Part shown: in pieces, positions 7,658 to 16,743 of the stretch | How the letters are laid out: each line of letters starts with the position of its first letter | Position numbering within the stretch: the stretch's first letter is position 1 | Program-made: the position numbers and the translations under genes | Notes under the pieces: generated by a model | The model's database searches: none | The model's input: only the letters and a program-made list of their open reading frames with translations | Told to the model about the DNA's origin: nothing | Assembly (NCBI GenBank): GCA_002724395.1 | Contig: PBOR01000017.1 | Coordinates: forward strand, 163,998-210,165 | Length of the DNA stretch: 46,168 nt | Reading direction: 5' to 3' | Source: Rhodospirillaceae bacterium | Lineage (GTDB): Bacteria > Pseudomonadota > Alphaproteobacteria > UBA8366

Positions 7658-8443
7658 ATGCGTTCGTTAAGTATTGGGGCGACGGGAATGCTCGCTCAAC
7701 AGCTCAATGTTGAGGTCATTTCTCATAATATCGCTAATATGAATACCACAGCCTACACGCGCCGTAGGGTCGAATTTCAAGATCTACTGTACCAAAATCA
7801 ACGACAGGTAGGTTCTACCTCCTCAGATACGGGCACTGTCGTACCCGCCGGTGTACAAGTCGGCCTTGGCGTTAAAACGGCTGCGGTTTATCGTATTACC
7901 GAGCAAGGTAACCTTACTCTAACCGAAAACTCACTAGACGTTGCAATTAACGGAGAAGGATATTTTCAAGTCACCCTACCTAGTGGTGATACTGCCTATA
8001 CCCGCTCTGGTGCATTCCAACTTAGTCCAACAGGCGAAATCGTAACCGTAGACGGATTTACAATTCAACCAGGCATTACGATCCCTAACAACGCCATCGA
8101 CATAACGGTCAATGCGAGTGGTCAGGTCGAAGTAAAGATCGATGGGACAGTAACACCCACCGTCGCAGGCCAATTACAGCTGGCAGTTTTTCCGAACGAA
8201 GCTGGCTTACTCGCAATCGGTGATAACCTATTTCTAGAAACACCCGCCTCCGGTACGGCCGCAACTGGCAACCCAGCAAGTACTGGCTTTGGCAGCTTAC
8301 AACAGGGCTTTTTAGAAACCTCAAACGTGAATGTAGTGGAAGAAATTACCAATCTCATCACCGCACAGCGTGCTTATGAAATGAACTCCAAAGTAATCGA
8401 GACCTCCGACCAGATGATGGCAACGATCAGCAATATCCGATAA
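7658..8443 (+). CDS. flgG: FlgG, distal rod protein
   Basis: Distal rod subunit, 261 aa, the usual length. The N-terminal rod motif (MLAQQLNVEVISHNIANMNT) is followed by a basic stretch and the core signature (SLDVAINGEGYFQVTLPSGD; TRSGAFQLSPTGEIVTVDGF). The C-terminus is canonical (GFLETSNVNVVEEITNLITA then QRAYEMNSKVIETSDQMM). GAGGATAAAA before the ATG supplies a good ribosome site. It follows flgF by 55 bases and precedes flgA by 13. Confidence 0.97.
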   Translation: MRSLSIGATGMLAQQLNVEVISHNIANMNTTAYTRRRVEFQDLLYQNQRQVGSTSSDTGTVVPAGVQVGLGVKTAAVYRITEQGNLTLTENSLDVAINGEGYFQVTLPSGDTAYTRSGAFQLSPTGEIVTVDGFTIQPGITIPNNAIDITVNASGQVEVKIDGTVTPTVAGQLQLAVFPNEAGLLAIGDNLFLETPASGTAATGNPASTGFGSLQQGFLETSNVNVVEEITNLITAQRAYEMNSKVIETSDQMMATISNIR

Positions 8444-8456
8444 TGGACAAACAAAC

Positions 8457-9431
8457 ATGCAGCGATCCAGAATAAAAAACGTTTTAAAAGCCCAGCTTTC
8501 CAGCATACTGACAGGAGTAATTTTATTTACCACCTCGCCGGTAACCGCTGCATCTCTTTATCGTAATATTATCGTAGATAGCAAAAATCTAAAAGTTGGA
8601 GATATTTTCGATGGCGCCGGGCAATATGCCAATAAGATTGTTGGACGTGCACCAGAGCCCGGCCGGCGTTTCACATTAGAGGCCCGATGGCTAGCCTATG
8701 TAGCGAACTCCTACAATATTAATTGGAAACCGCTCTCGACAGAAGACCGCGCAGTTGTCGAGCGAGCAAGCCACGTCATCGGCCAAGACGAAATAAAAGC
8801 TAAAATTCTCTCTGCATTGAAATCAGAGTTATCAGCGCAAGAAAAGTATTCGATAACCTTCAACAATCGGCTAACGGCACTTCATTTACCTACAGATGTC
8901 ACGCCATCTGTGACCGTTCAGAAGATCGAGCGTGACAAAATAAGCAATCGGTTCTTTGCCGTACTCACCACGCCAAAACACCAACCCGGAGCTAGACGTT
9001 ACACCATCACAGGCAAGTTATTCCGTATGGTAGAAATACCTATAGTCACACGTCGCGTACGGAAAGGCGATATTATTGAAAAAGACGATGTTCAAACCAT
9101 CAGTATACGCGTCGACAAGCTCGGACGTAATGTCTTGATGTCCAAAGAGGAACTCATCGGGAAATCACCAAAACGCACACTTATCGAGCACCGGCCTATA
9201 CGCACCAGCGATGTGCGCGAGCCTGTCCTGGTCAGGCGCTCCAGCCTAGTAACCATGGTTTATCAAACGCGTTTTATGCGGATCTCCGCTCGCGGAAAGG
9301 CGAAACAGAGTGGATCACTCGGCGACACCGTTCGGGTTCTAAATAGCGGCAGTAAAAAAGTCGTTGAAGGGACCGTAACAGGACCAAGCGAAATAACAGT
9401 GACGGCAAACAGACCCATCACCTTGAACTAA
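8457..9431 (+). CDS. flgA: FlgA, P-ring assembly chaperone
   Basis: Periplasmic chaperone for FlgI polymerisation, 324 aa. The N-terminus carries a signal peptide (basic MQRSRIKN, then ILTGVILFTTSPVTAAS). The C-terminal half holds the SAF-like module: VRKGDIIEKDDVQTISIRVD, then IRTSDVREPVLVRRSSLVTM and GDTVRVLNSGSKKVVEGTV, which is the typical FlgA ending. The N-terminal 190 residues contain the less conserved beta region. Its place between flgG and flgH is common in alphaproteobacteria. Confidence 0.93.
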   Translation: MQRSRIKNVLKAQLSSILTGVILFTTSPVTAASLYRNIIVDSKNLKVGDIFDGAGQYANKIVGRAPEPGRRFTLEARWLAYVANSYNINWKPLSTEDRAVVERASHVIGQDEIKAKILSALKSELSAQEKYSITFNNRLTALHLPTDVTPSVTVQKIERDKISNRFFAVLTTPKHQPGARRYTITGKLFRMVEIPIVTRRVRKGDIIEKDDVQTISIRVDKLGRNVLMSKEELIGKSPKRTLIEHRPIRTSDVREPVLVRRSSLVTMVYQTRFMRISARGKAKQSGSLGDTVRVLNSGSKKVVEGTVTGPSEITVTANRPITLN

Positions 9432-9444
9432 AGAGTTAATACTT

Positions 9445-10206
9445 ATGTCAAAAAATTACGCATCACTCACAAAGGATCTTGCAGCGCTAATAATATGCTC
9501 CGCCATACTCGCCGGCTGCAACACGCTTGATCGTCTCGCTAATGTTGGCGACGCGCCACCAATGACGAACATAAAGAACCCGACCCACGCCCGAGATTAC
9601 AGACCGGTCAGCATGCCAATGCCGAAACCAGTGGCCGCACACCGCGAAGCCAACTCGCTTTGGAGGCCAGGCTCACGTGCCTTCTTTAAAGATTTACGGG
9701 CAAGCGAAATTGGCGACATAGTAACGGTTGTCGTCAATGTGGACGATACGGCAAAGCTAGAAAACGAAACCGACCGAACACGAACTAATACAGAGGACGC
9801 TTCTGCCAATGCCTTTCTTGGCTACCAAACTCAACTCAATCAAGTTCTACCTGAAGCAGTAAATCCAGCGAACTTGATCGATCTCGACAGTTCAAACCGA
9901 AGCAACGGCAAGGGCGAAATTGAACGGAAAGAAGATATCGAAGTCAAGGTAGCCGCAGTAGTCACTCAAGTTTTACCAAACGGCAACCTGGTTATCCACG
10001 GCAAGCAAGAAACCCGGGTCAATTTTGAGATGCGAGAATTGCAAATTGCAGGCGTCATCCGCCCGCAAGACATTGATAATCAAAATACGGTCGCTTTTGA
10101 GAAAATCGCTGAAGCGCGCCTCGCATATGGCGGTCGTGGACATATAACCGACGTTCAGCAGCCCAGATACGGCCAGCAGATCGTCGACGTAATATTTCCC
10201 TTCTAG
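9445..10206 (+). CDS. flgH: FlgH, L-ring lipoprotein
   Basis: Outer-membrane ring lipoprotein of 253 aa. The signal peptide ends in a lipobox LAGC with the lipidated Cys25. FlgH signatures follow: LWRPGSRAFFKDLRASEIGD, VTVVVNVDDTAKLENET, NPANLIDLDSSNRSNGKGEI, KVAAVVTQVLPNGNLVIHG and the ending AYGGRGHITDVQQPRYGQQI. It is last in the flgFGAH unit, and the hairpin at 10308-10340 follows. Confidence 0.97.
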   Translation: MSKNYASLTKDLAALIICSAILAGCNTLDRLANVGDAPPMTNIKNPTHARDYRPVSMPMPKPVAAHREANSLWRPGSRAFFKDLRASEIGDIVTVVVNVDDTAKLENETDRTRTNTEDASANAFLGYQTQLNQVLPEAVNPANLIDLDSSNRSNGKGEIERKEDIEVKVAAVVTQVLPNGNLVIHGKQETRVNFEMRELQIAGVIRPQDIDNQNTVAFEKIAEARLAYGGRGHITDVQQPRYGQQIVDVIFPF

Positions 10207-10307
10207 GGCGAGCTAAAACATGCGCCCACAGTAATTGAATGAATTGAGAGTTTTGCGCCGGTCTTTTCCTCTCCTACTCCTCCCAAAGCGCTAGACCGTC
10301 GCTAAAA

Positions 10308-10340
10308 ATGAGGCCGGCACCTAAAAGGGGCCGGCCTCAT
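10308..10340 (-). terminator. Intrinsic terminator between flgH and dksA, probably for dksA
   Basis: A perfect 11-base stem (ATGAGGCCGGC / GCCGGCCTCAT) encloses an 11-base loop. On the minus strand it is followed by TTTTT, fitting termination of dksA transcripts. On the plus strand the tail is only ACATTTAC, so it would be weaker for flgH. Confidence 0.75.
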
Positions 10341-10371
10341 ACATTTACAATACTCTATTGCCACTCTTGAT

Positions 10372-10797
10372 TTAATCGTCACGACGTGTCCGTTCCATAC
10401 GCTCGTGGCGTTCTTGGGCTTCCACGCTTAGGGTTGCAATGGGCCGCGCCTCTAGTCTTTGCAACGAGATAGGCTCAGACGTTTCTTCGCAATACCCGTA
10501 AGACCCATTTTCAATTCGCTGCAGTGCCTCGTCTATTTTCCCGATCAGCTTACGCTGACGGTCACGTGTTCTGAGCTCCAATGCACGATCACTCTCATTA
10601 GTGGCACGATCGGCCATATCCGGTGCCGCAATATTTTCCAGTTGCAGGCTCTCCAGCGTCTCTTGGGATTCTTTTAAAAGATTTGAGCGCCACTCTAACA
10701 ATTTTTGGCGAAAATACTCTCTCTGCGACGCATTCATAAACTCTTCTTTTTTAGAAGGTTTATAACCCAGCGGTAGAATCGAGTCTGACATGCGCAT
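10372..10797 (-). CDS. dksA: DksA/TraR-family transcription factor, reduced zinc finger
   Basis: RNA-polymerase secondary-channel regulator, 141 aa. The N-terminal coiled coil (SQREYFRQKLLEWRSNLLKE, with acidic tip DMADRATNESDRA) and the C-terminal globular domain (IENGSYGYCEETSEPISLQR; ARPIATLSVEAQERHER) are clear DksA features. Only one Cys remains in the usual four-Cys zinc site; the other positions are Ser, Arg or Ala, as in other alphaproteobacterial DksA-like proteins. ATG 10797 or ATG 10791 could be the start. It is downstream of fliX on the same strand, and linkage to the flagellar locus may be regulatory. It has a terminator of its own. Confidence 0.88.
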   Translation of the reverse strand: MRMSDSILPLGYKPSKKEEFMNASQREYFRQKLLEWRSNLLKESQETLESLQLENIAAPDMADRATNESDRALELRTRDRQRKLIGKIDEALQRIENGSYGYCEETSEPISLQRLEARPIATLSVEAQERHERMERTRRDD

Positions 10798-10921
10798 GCC
10801 CGTATGAGTGATGCTTTAGAAAAACCGTGGAACTATATCTAAAAACATCAAAGCCTTACAAGACCGAACGTAATACATACAGATAAATTATTATTGAAGC
10901 TTTTAAGGCAAGTCGTCTCGG

Positions 10922-11341
10922 TTAGCGACGCAACTTGGCCAATTCTACACGTGCTCGCAATTCAATCTCATCGAGAATTTCATTAAGTCCCGGATCAGTA
11001 ACTTCACCACGGCCTTCTTCAACCATTTTTGTGATGGTTTCTAAGTCCCCCGACGGAATAACACCCCCAATTAAGCCAATACGCAGCATCTCTAGCTTAT
11101 CTAAAATGCTTTCGCCCCATCGCTGACCTTGGCGTTTACCACCGTCAATGGCGTCATCAACTTCCTGAATAGAAAGAAGCGCATCGACAGGCTGTGTCGG
11201 TGCAGCACCACTAACACCGGCAACACTGCCAGCCGCCTGATCTAACGCCTCGCTAAACTGCTCACCACTACTCTTACTAGCTTTCCCAGCAGATTTTACG
11301 GGTGACGATGGACGGGCAGACCCTGTTCTTTCAATCTTCAT
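10922..11341 (-). CDS. fliX: FliX, flagellar assembly checkpoint regulator of FlbD
   Basis: A 139-aa protein with a Ser/Ala-rich start (MKIERTGSARPSS), a central QPVDALLSIQEVDDAIDG stretch and a helical C-terminus (GESILDKLEMLRIGLIGGVI; NEILDEIELRARVELAKLR) typical of FliX. In Caulobacter, FliX couples early basal-body assembly to FlbD activity. The gene is divergent from flgI, as in Caulobacter, and flbD is present at 41000. The two enhancer-like motifs at 11403-11441 lie between fliX and flgI, so FlbD could act on both. No sigma-54 promoter was found for fliX. Confidence 0.9.
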   Translation of the reverse strand: MKIERTGSARPSSPVKSAGKASKSSGEQFSEALDQAAGSVAGVSGAAPTQPVDALLSIQEVDDAIDGGKRQGQRWGESILDKLEMLRIGLIGGVIPSGDLETITKMVEEGRGEVTDPGLNEILDEIELRARVELAKLRR

Positions 11342-11402
11342 ACTTGCACCATAACGCTTTTTCTACCTTAGCAAAACCGCCTTAAAGAACGGGTTTACCG
11401 TC

Positions 11403-11441
11403 AGGCAATCTTTGCCGGTCAACTCGGCAGAGCTTGCCCTA
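11403..11441 (+). promoter_or_regulatory. Two FlbD-type enhancer-like motifs between fliX and flgI
   Basis: AGGCAATCTTTGCCGGT (11403-11419) and CGGCAGAGCTTGCCCTA (11425-11441) are two tandem near-palindromic copies of the recurring motif, 22 bases apart (about two helical turns). They sit 80-120 bases upstream of the flgI -24 element. The tandem arrangement on one face of DNA fits an oligomeric sigma-54 activator. Confidence 0.6.
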
Positions 11442-11520
11442 CTGCCCATCTACCGCAAACAGCCAGGCAATGGTAATCTATTTTTATCATATTTTTCAAT
11501 AATTTATTATCCTCACTAAA

Positions 11521-11536
11521 TGGCATGACCTTCGCT
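11521..11536 (+). promoter_or_regulatory. Sigma-54 promoter for the flgI unit
   Basis: TGGCATGACCTTCGCT has a good -24 box. The -12 box has GC at the correct 10-base spacing but reads TCGC instead of TTGC. The predicted start near 11547 leaves about 33 bases to the flgI ATG. Confidence 0.62.
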
Positions 11537-11579
11537 AATAATAAAGTGCATACAAACGCGCCAATGAAAGGCGAAATTA

Positions 11580-12743
11580 ATGCTGGACACGGCAAAACAG
11601 AAGGTTGGCCTAAGAATTTGGCGAAAAATTCGCCAAAGCTCTTATGTTATAGGAGTCACACTAGGTGTCATTGCCTTCATTGCAGCACCTGCACAAAGCC
11701 AATCGCGTATTAAAGACATCGTAGATTTCGAAGGCGTCCGTGAAAACTTGCTGGTCGGCTACGGCTTGGTGGTTGGTCTTAATGGGACCGGAGACGGACT
11801 TGGCAGCGCCATTTTCACTAAGGAAAGCCTTATCGGCATGTTAGAGCGCCTAGGCGTCAATGCGCGAGATAATAATTTAGACACCAAAAACGTCGCCGCG
11901 GTGATGGTAACCGCTAAATTACCTCCCTTCTCGCGTCAAGGCAGCAACATTGATATCACCGTCTCCTCCCTGGGTGACGCTAGTAACTTACTGGGAGGCA
12001 CTTTACTGGTAACACCGCTACTCGCCGCTGACGGTGAAGTTTACGCCGTTGCGCAAGGCAATTTACAAGTAGGCGGCTTCACTGCACAGGGTGCCGCAGC
12101 TTCTATCGTCAAGGGTGTTCCCACCAGTGCCCGTATCCCGAACGGGGCAATCATCGAACGTGAGGTGCCTTTTAAACTAGCGGGTCTTAAGCGGGTCCGA
12201 CTATCGCTTCGCAATCCTGACTTCACCACCGCACGGCGCGTTTCCCGCGCGGTAAACGCATTTGTTGGCCTACCCGCCTCCCGCGTCACCGATCCAGCGA
12301 CTGTCGAAGTGGTGGTCCCAGACAATTATAAGAACCAAGTTGTCGACTTACTGACTGACATCGAGCAACTCCTAGTCGAGCCAGATCAGATTGCCAAAAT
12401 CGTGATCGATGAACAATCAGGCATCATCGTGATGGGTGAGAACGTACGCATTAGTACCGTCGCGATCGCGCAAGGCAATTTGACTATCCGCATTACAGAA
12501 ACCCCCCAAGTTTCGCAGCCTGCGCCTTTCTCAAACGGAGGCACAACTAAAGAGGTCCCACGGACAAAGATTGAGATCCAGGAAGACAAAGATAATAAAC
12601 TCACCCTACTTGCCAATAGCGTAACGCTTCAAGAGCTGGTCAATGGTATTAATGCCCTCGGTATCGGCCCCCGCGACATGATCAGCATCCTACAAGCCAT
12701 TAAAGCTGCAGGTGCCATGCAAGCTGAAATAGAGGTGCTCTAA
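11580..12743 (+). CDS. flgI: FlgI, P-ring protein
   Basis: Periplasmic P-ring subunit, 387 aa. A basic start and a hydrophobic signal core (SYVIGVTLGVIAFIAAPAQS) are followed by the hallmark RIKDIVDFEGVRENLLVGYG and VVGLNGTGDGL. The rest is collinear with FlgI (MVTAKLPPFSRQGSNIDITV, GGTLLVTPLLAADGEVYAVA, ending GPRDMISILQAIKAAGAMQA). It is the first gene of flgI-flgJ-flgN-flgK-flgL, and its stop overlaps the flgJ start (TAATG). Confidence 0.97.
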   Translation: MLDTAKQKVGLRIWRKIRQSSYVIGVTLGVIAFIAAPAQSQSRIKDIVDFEGVRENLLVGYGLVVGLNGTGDGLGSAIFTKESLIGMLERLGVNARDNNLDTKNVAAVMVTAKLPPFSRQGSNIDITVSSLGDASNLLGGTLLVTPLLAADGEVYAVAQGNLQVGGFTAQGAAASIVKGVPTSARIPNGAIIEREVPFKLAGLKRVRLSLRNPDFTTARRVSRAVNAFVGLPASRVTDPATVEVVVPDNYKNQVVDLLTDIEQLLVEPDQIAKIVIDEQSGIIVMGENVRISTVAIAQGNLTIRITETPQVSQPAPFSNGGTTKEVPRTKIEIQEDKDNKLTLLANSVTLQELVNGINALGIGPRDMISILQAIKAAGAMQAEIEVL

Positions 12744-13069
12744 TGGATATTTCAGCCAGCCTTACCAAAGCACAATTCGCAACTTCAGGCCACAAGCCTA
12801 CGCTAGTTACCGATGCAAACGCCAAGCAAATGAACCAGGCCCAGGTCCGCAAAGCTGCGGAAGATGTAGAGGCCTTTTTCATAAGCATGGTTTACGAAAC
12901 TATGTTCTCTGGCATTAAAGCTGATGGGCTATTTGGCGGTGGCCAAGGCGAGAAAATTTTTCGCTCCATGATGATCCAAGAATACGGCAAGGCGACCGCA
13001 AAGGCCGGCGGCTTCGGGATTGCCAATTCTGTGCAACGCGAAATCTTGCAGTTACAGGAGATACAATAA
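12743..13069 (+). CDS. flgJ: FlgJ, rod-binding protein (rod domain only)
   Basis: At 108 aa, only the N-terminal rod-capping domain of FlgJ is present: AAEDVEAFFISMVYETMFSG, then EKIFRSMMIQEYGKATAKAG and GFGIANSVQREIL. The C-terminal muramidase domain of enterobacterial FlgJ is absent, as is normal in alphaproteobacteria (the family is also annotated CheL or rod-binding). A separate lytic enzyme must open the wall; none is seen in this window. It overlaps the flgI stop and abuts the flgN-like gene without a gap. Confidence 0.92.
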   Translation: MDISASLTKAQFATSGHKPTLVTDANAKQMNQAQVRKAAEDVEAFFISMVYETMFSGIKADGLFGGGQGEKIFRSMMIQEYGKATAKAGGFGIANSVQREILQLQEIQ

Positions 13070-13519
13070 ATGAACCCCAACGCGCGAGCAAGCGAGCTCA
13101 TCGATGCCACCAATTCGATCATTACAATTATAGAACAAGAGAACGAGATGCTGACAAGCGCCCGTATTGCCGAAATAGAGCCATTGGTCGCCACAAAACG
13201 AACCTTAGTTGATATGTATGAGTTCCAGCTACGCGATGCCGCCCAACACAAGGAATTCCTCGAGGAAATAGACGCCGATATAAAAACTAAACTTGATCAA
13301 TCTAATGAACGCTTTGAGACAGCCGTCCGTGAGAATGTGAACGCATTACGTGCCGCGATGACCGTTAATCATCAAATCGTCGAAACTATAGCAACCTCTA
13401 TCGGAAACCAACAAGTATCAGCAACGGGCTATGGTAGTAACGGTACGTCCACCATCACGCAAAACGAAAAATCAAAAATGGCGGGGAAAATAGCCGTCAC
13501 TCTAAACAAAGAGATTTAA
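13070..13519 (+). CDS. flgN: FlgN-like export chaperone for hook-junction proteins
   Basis: A 149-aa, largely helical protein: IDATNSIITIIEQENEMLTS, ATKRTLVDMYEFQLRDAAQH, then a coiled coil to about residue 110 and a Ser/Thr/Gly-rich tail. Length, helical pattern and position immediately before flgK fit FlgN, which delivers FlgK and FlgL to the export gate. Sequence conservation in FlgN is low, so the call rests partly on context. The start codon directly follows the flgJ stop. Confidence 0.75.
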   Translation: MNPNARASELIDATNSIITIIEQENEMLTSARIAEIEPLVATKRTLVDMYEFQLRDAAQHKEFLEEIDADIKTKLDQSNERFETAVRENVNALRAAMTVNHQIVETIATSIGNQQVSATGYGSNGTSTITQNEKSKMAGKIAVTLNKEI

Positions 13520-13558
13520 CCCTAGTCACAAGCACCTGCGTCATAAGGATATCAAGAA

Positions 13559-15676
13559 ATGAGCCTTTCCCAAGCTATTCAAATTGCGGTTACGGGACTG
13601 CAAACGACCCAAAGGGCGTTGCAGACTACCTCCGACAATATCGCTAACGCTAATACGGATGGCTTCACCCGCAAGAAAGTCGAATTCACCAACATTAATC
13701 TGCTGGGCAGGGGAGCCGGCGTAGAAGTTAGCCGCATTTCGCGTAGCGTCAACGAATTCCTATTACGGCAAATCAGAGACACTCAAGGCGTTACAAACAA
13801 TTTCGAGGTGCGCGATAAAGCACTTCAGGAAATTCAGCTATTATTCGGTACACCTGAAAGCGACAATTCGATTTCCAATAGCCTGACAGAACTAAAAAAC
13901 GCCTTTGAGGCCTTGGCACTGACACCGGAAAATCAAGCCATGCAATTCGAGGCTGTTGGCATAGCACGCGAGCTTGCACTCCGTGTGTCAGAACTGGCCA
14001 ACAACGTCCAGCGCCTTCGCGCTGAAGCCGACAGCGAAATAGCCCGCCTAACCAGCCTTCTGGATAAAGGCATCCAAAACGTTTCTCAACTCAATGTACA
14101 AATTGCACGCAGCCTCACCCTTAATCAAGAAACTGGCTCCTTACAGGATGCGCGAGATAGGGAATTAGAAGCAATTTCCGAAATAATCGATATACAATCG
14201 ACCGAAAACACCGATGGTCGCGTAGATATTTTCACTAAAGGCGGCCGGTCACTCATAAACGGTAGCATTTCAATCAACGTCGCTCATACCGCCTCTGGCT
14301 CGACCAATGCAGTGACCCAATATTTAAACCCAACCGATGCTGGCTACCCGGGCGCAATCACCGGAATTTTTATAAACGGGTCAACAGCGGCGACCGACGA
14401 CATTACACCGGAAATCACCGGTGGCCAATTAAACGGTTTAATCGATCTACGTGATGAGGTGCTTCCCAATTTACAGTCAGAGCTCGACCAGCTGGCAACA
14501 ACCCTCCTCAACCGAGTCAACTCTCAACATAATACTGGTACGGCATTTCCGCCGCCCACGACTTTGACTGGCACACACAGCTTTGCCTCAACGGATAGGT
14601 TAACCGCGACCGGCACAATCAGAATTTCTACTATTGACAGGACGACGGGTAACGTAGTGGCAAACTACGATTCTCCCGGACTCAATACGATCACGTCGGT
14701 AGGCGCGCTTCTGACTTCCATCAACGGCGCCTTAGGTGCAGGCACCGCGACCTTGGACACTGACGGAAAATTAGTCCTAACATCCGGCGTCGCCACGCGC
14801 GGCATCGCCATTAATGTAAATAATAGTGCCATCACAGTAGTTGGAGCGGAAACACGGAATTTTGGGCATTTCTTTGGCTTAAATGATTTTGTTCAGGGTG
14901 TGACCGACAAATCAGACTATAATTCATTCATATCATCTCAGCAGGCGAATAGTACCACAGCAGTTGGCGGAACGTCAGGTACATTAACATTTAACATCAG
15001 CGCTGGAAGCACAGCAACGCAGGCTTACGTTAATAGCCAGACCTTGGACACGATAGCAGCCAACATTACGGCAAACGGTACTCTTGCAGCGGCTGGCATT
15101 AGCGCCAAAGTGGTCAATGACGGCATAGGCCGCCGGCTGGTAGTCTCAGACAGCGGACTTGATAACTTCGTAATAACAGATAGTGGCTCACTGTTGTCCG
15201 ATATAAAAATGTCGACTGATGACCGAGCGCAGGCAAACGTAATGACTGTCCGTTCTGATATTGCCAATGATCCAACATTGACCGCGCGCGGAATTCTGAG
15301 CCGCACAGCTGCCGTTGGCGCTAAGGGTATCTCCTCAGGTGACAGCACAGCCGCAAATGCTATTGCTGGAGTCTTTGACGTTCAGCAAACATTCAATTCC
15401 GTGGGCGGTATTTCCGGCGCACAGACAACAATTGCAGGTTATGCGGCGCAAATTCTATCCGTGCAAGCAGGACTTGCAGCAGAGGCACAATCCCAGAAAG
15501 AGTTCAACCAATCCTTCCTCGAATCGCTGCAGTTTCGAAGCGATGCGGACTCCGGGGTGAATATTGATGAAGAGCTCTCCAATATCATCATTCTGGAGCA
15601 AGCCTTTAACGCTTCTGCTCGTATCATCAGTGTCGTTGACGCCATGTTTGACGAACTATTCAACACCGTCCGATAG
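13559..15676 (+). CDS. flgK: FlgK, hook-filament junction protein 1
   Basis: Hook-associated protein, 705 aa, longer than the enterobacterial form because of an enlarged middle region. The N-terminus is canonical (AIQIAVTGLQTTQRALQTTS, DNIANANTDGFTRKKVEF), then a coiled region (LREL-type NNVQRLRAEADSEIARLTSL) and NTGRVD-like core. The C-terminus is typical (SGVNIDEELSNIIILEQAFN, ASARIISVVDAMFDELFNTV). Residues about 310-570 form a Thr/Ser/Gly-rich surface domain. It precedes flgL by 12 bases. Confidence 0.96.
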   Translation: MSLSQAIQIAVTGLQTTQRALQTTSDNIANANTDGFTRKKVEFTNINLLGRGAGVEVSRISRSVNEFLLRQIRDTQGVTNNFEVRDKALQEIQLLFGTPESDNSISNSLTELKNAFEALALTPENQAMQFEAVGIARELALRVSELANNVQRLRAEADSEIARLTSLLDKGIQNVSQLNVQIARSLTLNQETGSLQDARDRELEAISEIIDIQSTENTDGRVDIFTKGGRSLINGSISINVAHTASGSTNAVTQYLNPTDAGYPGAITGIFINGSTAATDDITPEITGGQLNGLIDLRDEVLPNLQSELDQLATTLLNRVNSQHNTGTAFPPPTTLTGTHSFASTDRLTATGTIRISTIDRTTGNVVANYDSPGLNTITSVGALLTSINGALGAGTATLDTDGKLVLTSGVATRGIAINVNNSAITVVGAETRNFGHFFGLNDFVQGVTDKSDYNSFISSQQANSTTAVGGTSGTLTFNISAGSTATQAYVNSQTLDTIAANITANGTLAAAGISAKVVNDGIGRRLVVSDSGLDNFVITDSGSLLSDIKMSTDDRAQANVMTVRSDIANDPTLTARGILSRTAAVGAKGISSGDSTAANAIAGVFDVQQTFNSVGGISGAQTTIAGYAAQILSVQAGLAAEAQSQKEFNQSFLESLQFRSDADSGVNIDEELSNIIILEQAFNASARIISVVDAMFDELFNTVR

Positions 15677-15688
15677 GAGATTCAAAAA

Positions 15689-16642
15689 ATGGTAAGTCGT
15701 ATCGGATCATTCGCCCAAAACCAAATCATCCTAAATGCAACACTCAATACTCAGGCTCGTTTGTTCGAAAGCCAAACCCAAGTCGCTTCTGGCAAAAGGT
15801 CACAAACTTTTTCTGGAATAGCAGAGGATTCGCAGCGTCTTCTCAATGCAAAAGCAGACCTTGCAAAGTCCGAGCAATTTATGGAAAATATTACTATCAC
15901 CGAGCAACGGCTCGACCTTATGCTGTTCAGTGTAGACCGATTAGATGAGATTGCCCGTGAGATGCGCTCACTATTTCAGAGCGTTCGAAACGGTGATGCG
16001 GTCAATGTAATCGATATCCCGGGTATTGCTTCGCAATTCCGCGATCAAGCAGTTGATATATTAAATGCTAAAGACAATGAGCGATTTCTATTCGCCGGCG
16101 GCAATACCGACACCCGGCCTGTTAATCTTGCCAATGGCACCTATACAGCCCCATCACCACCAGCGTTCGACGCTGGCCCGGACGTTGGCTACTATGAAGG
16201 TGACAACACACTTCTATCTGCGCGCATCGATAATAATTTTGTTGTTCAGTACGGCCAACTTGCCAACGCGGATGCTTTTGAGAAGCTTATTCGTTCGCTA
16301 GATAATATAGCACGAATGACATTTGCGAGCCCACCAACAGCAGACCAACTCGCGGTCGTGGAAGCAGCCGTTACAGAGTTAAACCGTGCGATCGAGAACA
16401 ATGGCGCTAACCCAACTTTACAGGACATTGCGTCAGAGATTGCATTGGATCAGAACTTGATATCTGCGCAACGTTCAAAACACCAGAATGTGCAGGTTTT
16501 CCTCCAAAACAAAATCGCTGACATTGAAAATATTGATACTGCCGAGGCAGTCGCCAAGTTAAACTTCGAGCAAGTGCAACTCGAGGCTTCTTTCCAAGTC
16601 ATCTCGCGCGCGCAACGGCTAACCCTTAATAACTTTTTATAG
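15689..16642 (+). CDS. flgL: FlgL, hook-filament junction protein 3
   Basis: Flagellin-like hook-associated protein, 317 aa. The N-terminus follows the flagellin pattern (NATLNTQARLFESQTQVASG, KRSQTFSGIAEDSQRLLNAK). The centre carries the insertion ERFLFAGGNTDTRPVN, characteristic of FlgL. The C-terminus reads TAEAVAKLNFEQVQLEASFQ then VISRAQRLTLNNFL. It ends the flgI-flgL unit; 101 bases separate it from the FlmG-like gene with no clear terminator, so read-through is possible. Confidence 0.95.
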   Translation: MVSRIGSFAQNQIILNATLNTQARLFESQTQVASGKRSQTFSGIAEDSQRLLNAKADLAKSEQFMENITITEQRLDLMLFSVDRLDEIAREMRSLFQSVRNGDAVNVIDIPGIASQFRDQAVDILNAKDNERFLFAGGNTDTRPVNLANGTYTAPSPPAFDAGPDVGYYEGDNTLLSARIDNNFVVQYGQLANADAFEKLIRSLDNIARMTFASPPTADQLAVVEAAVTELNRAIENNGANPTLQDIASEIALDQNLISAQRSKHQNVQVFLQNKIADIENIDTAEAVAKLNFEQVQLEASFQVISRAQRLTLNNFL

Positions 16643-16743
16643 GCCGTCGTTTAAAATCTCCAAATGTTCTTATTTTCATTAACATTGAAAGTAAACAACA
16701 CAGAAAGTGACCTCCCTATTTTAATTTTCTAGGCCGGCTAAAT

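Noticed and set aside
11525..11713. Short plus-strand ORF overlapping the flgI start
   Set aside because: It begins within the sigma-54 promoter and is out of frame with flgI; no ribosome site.
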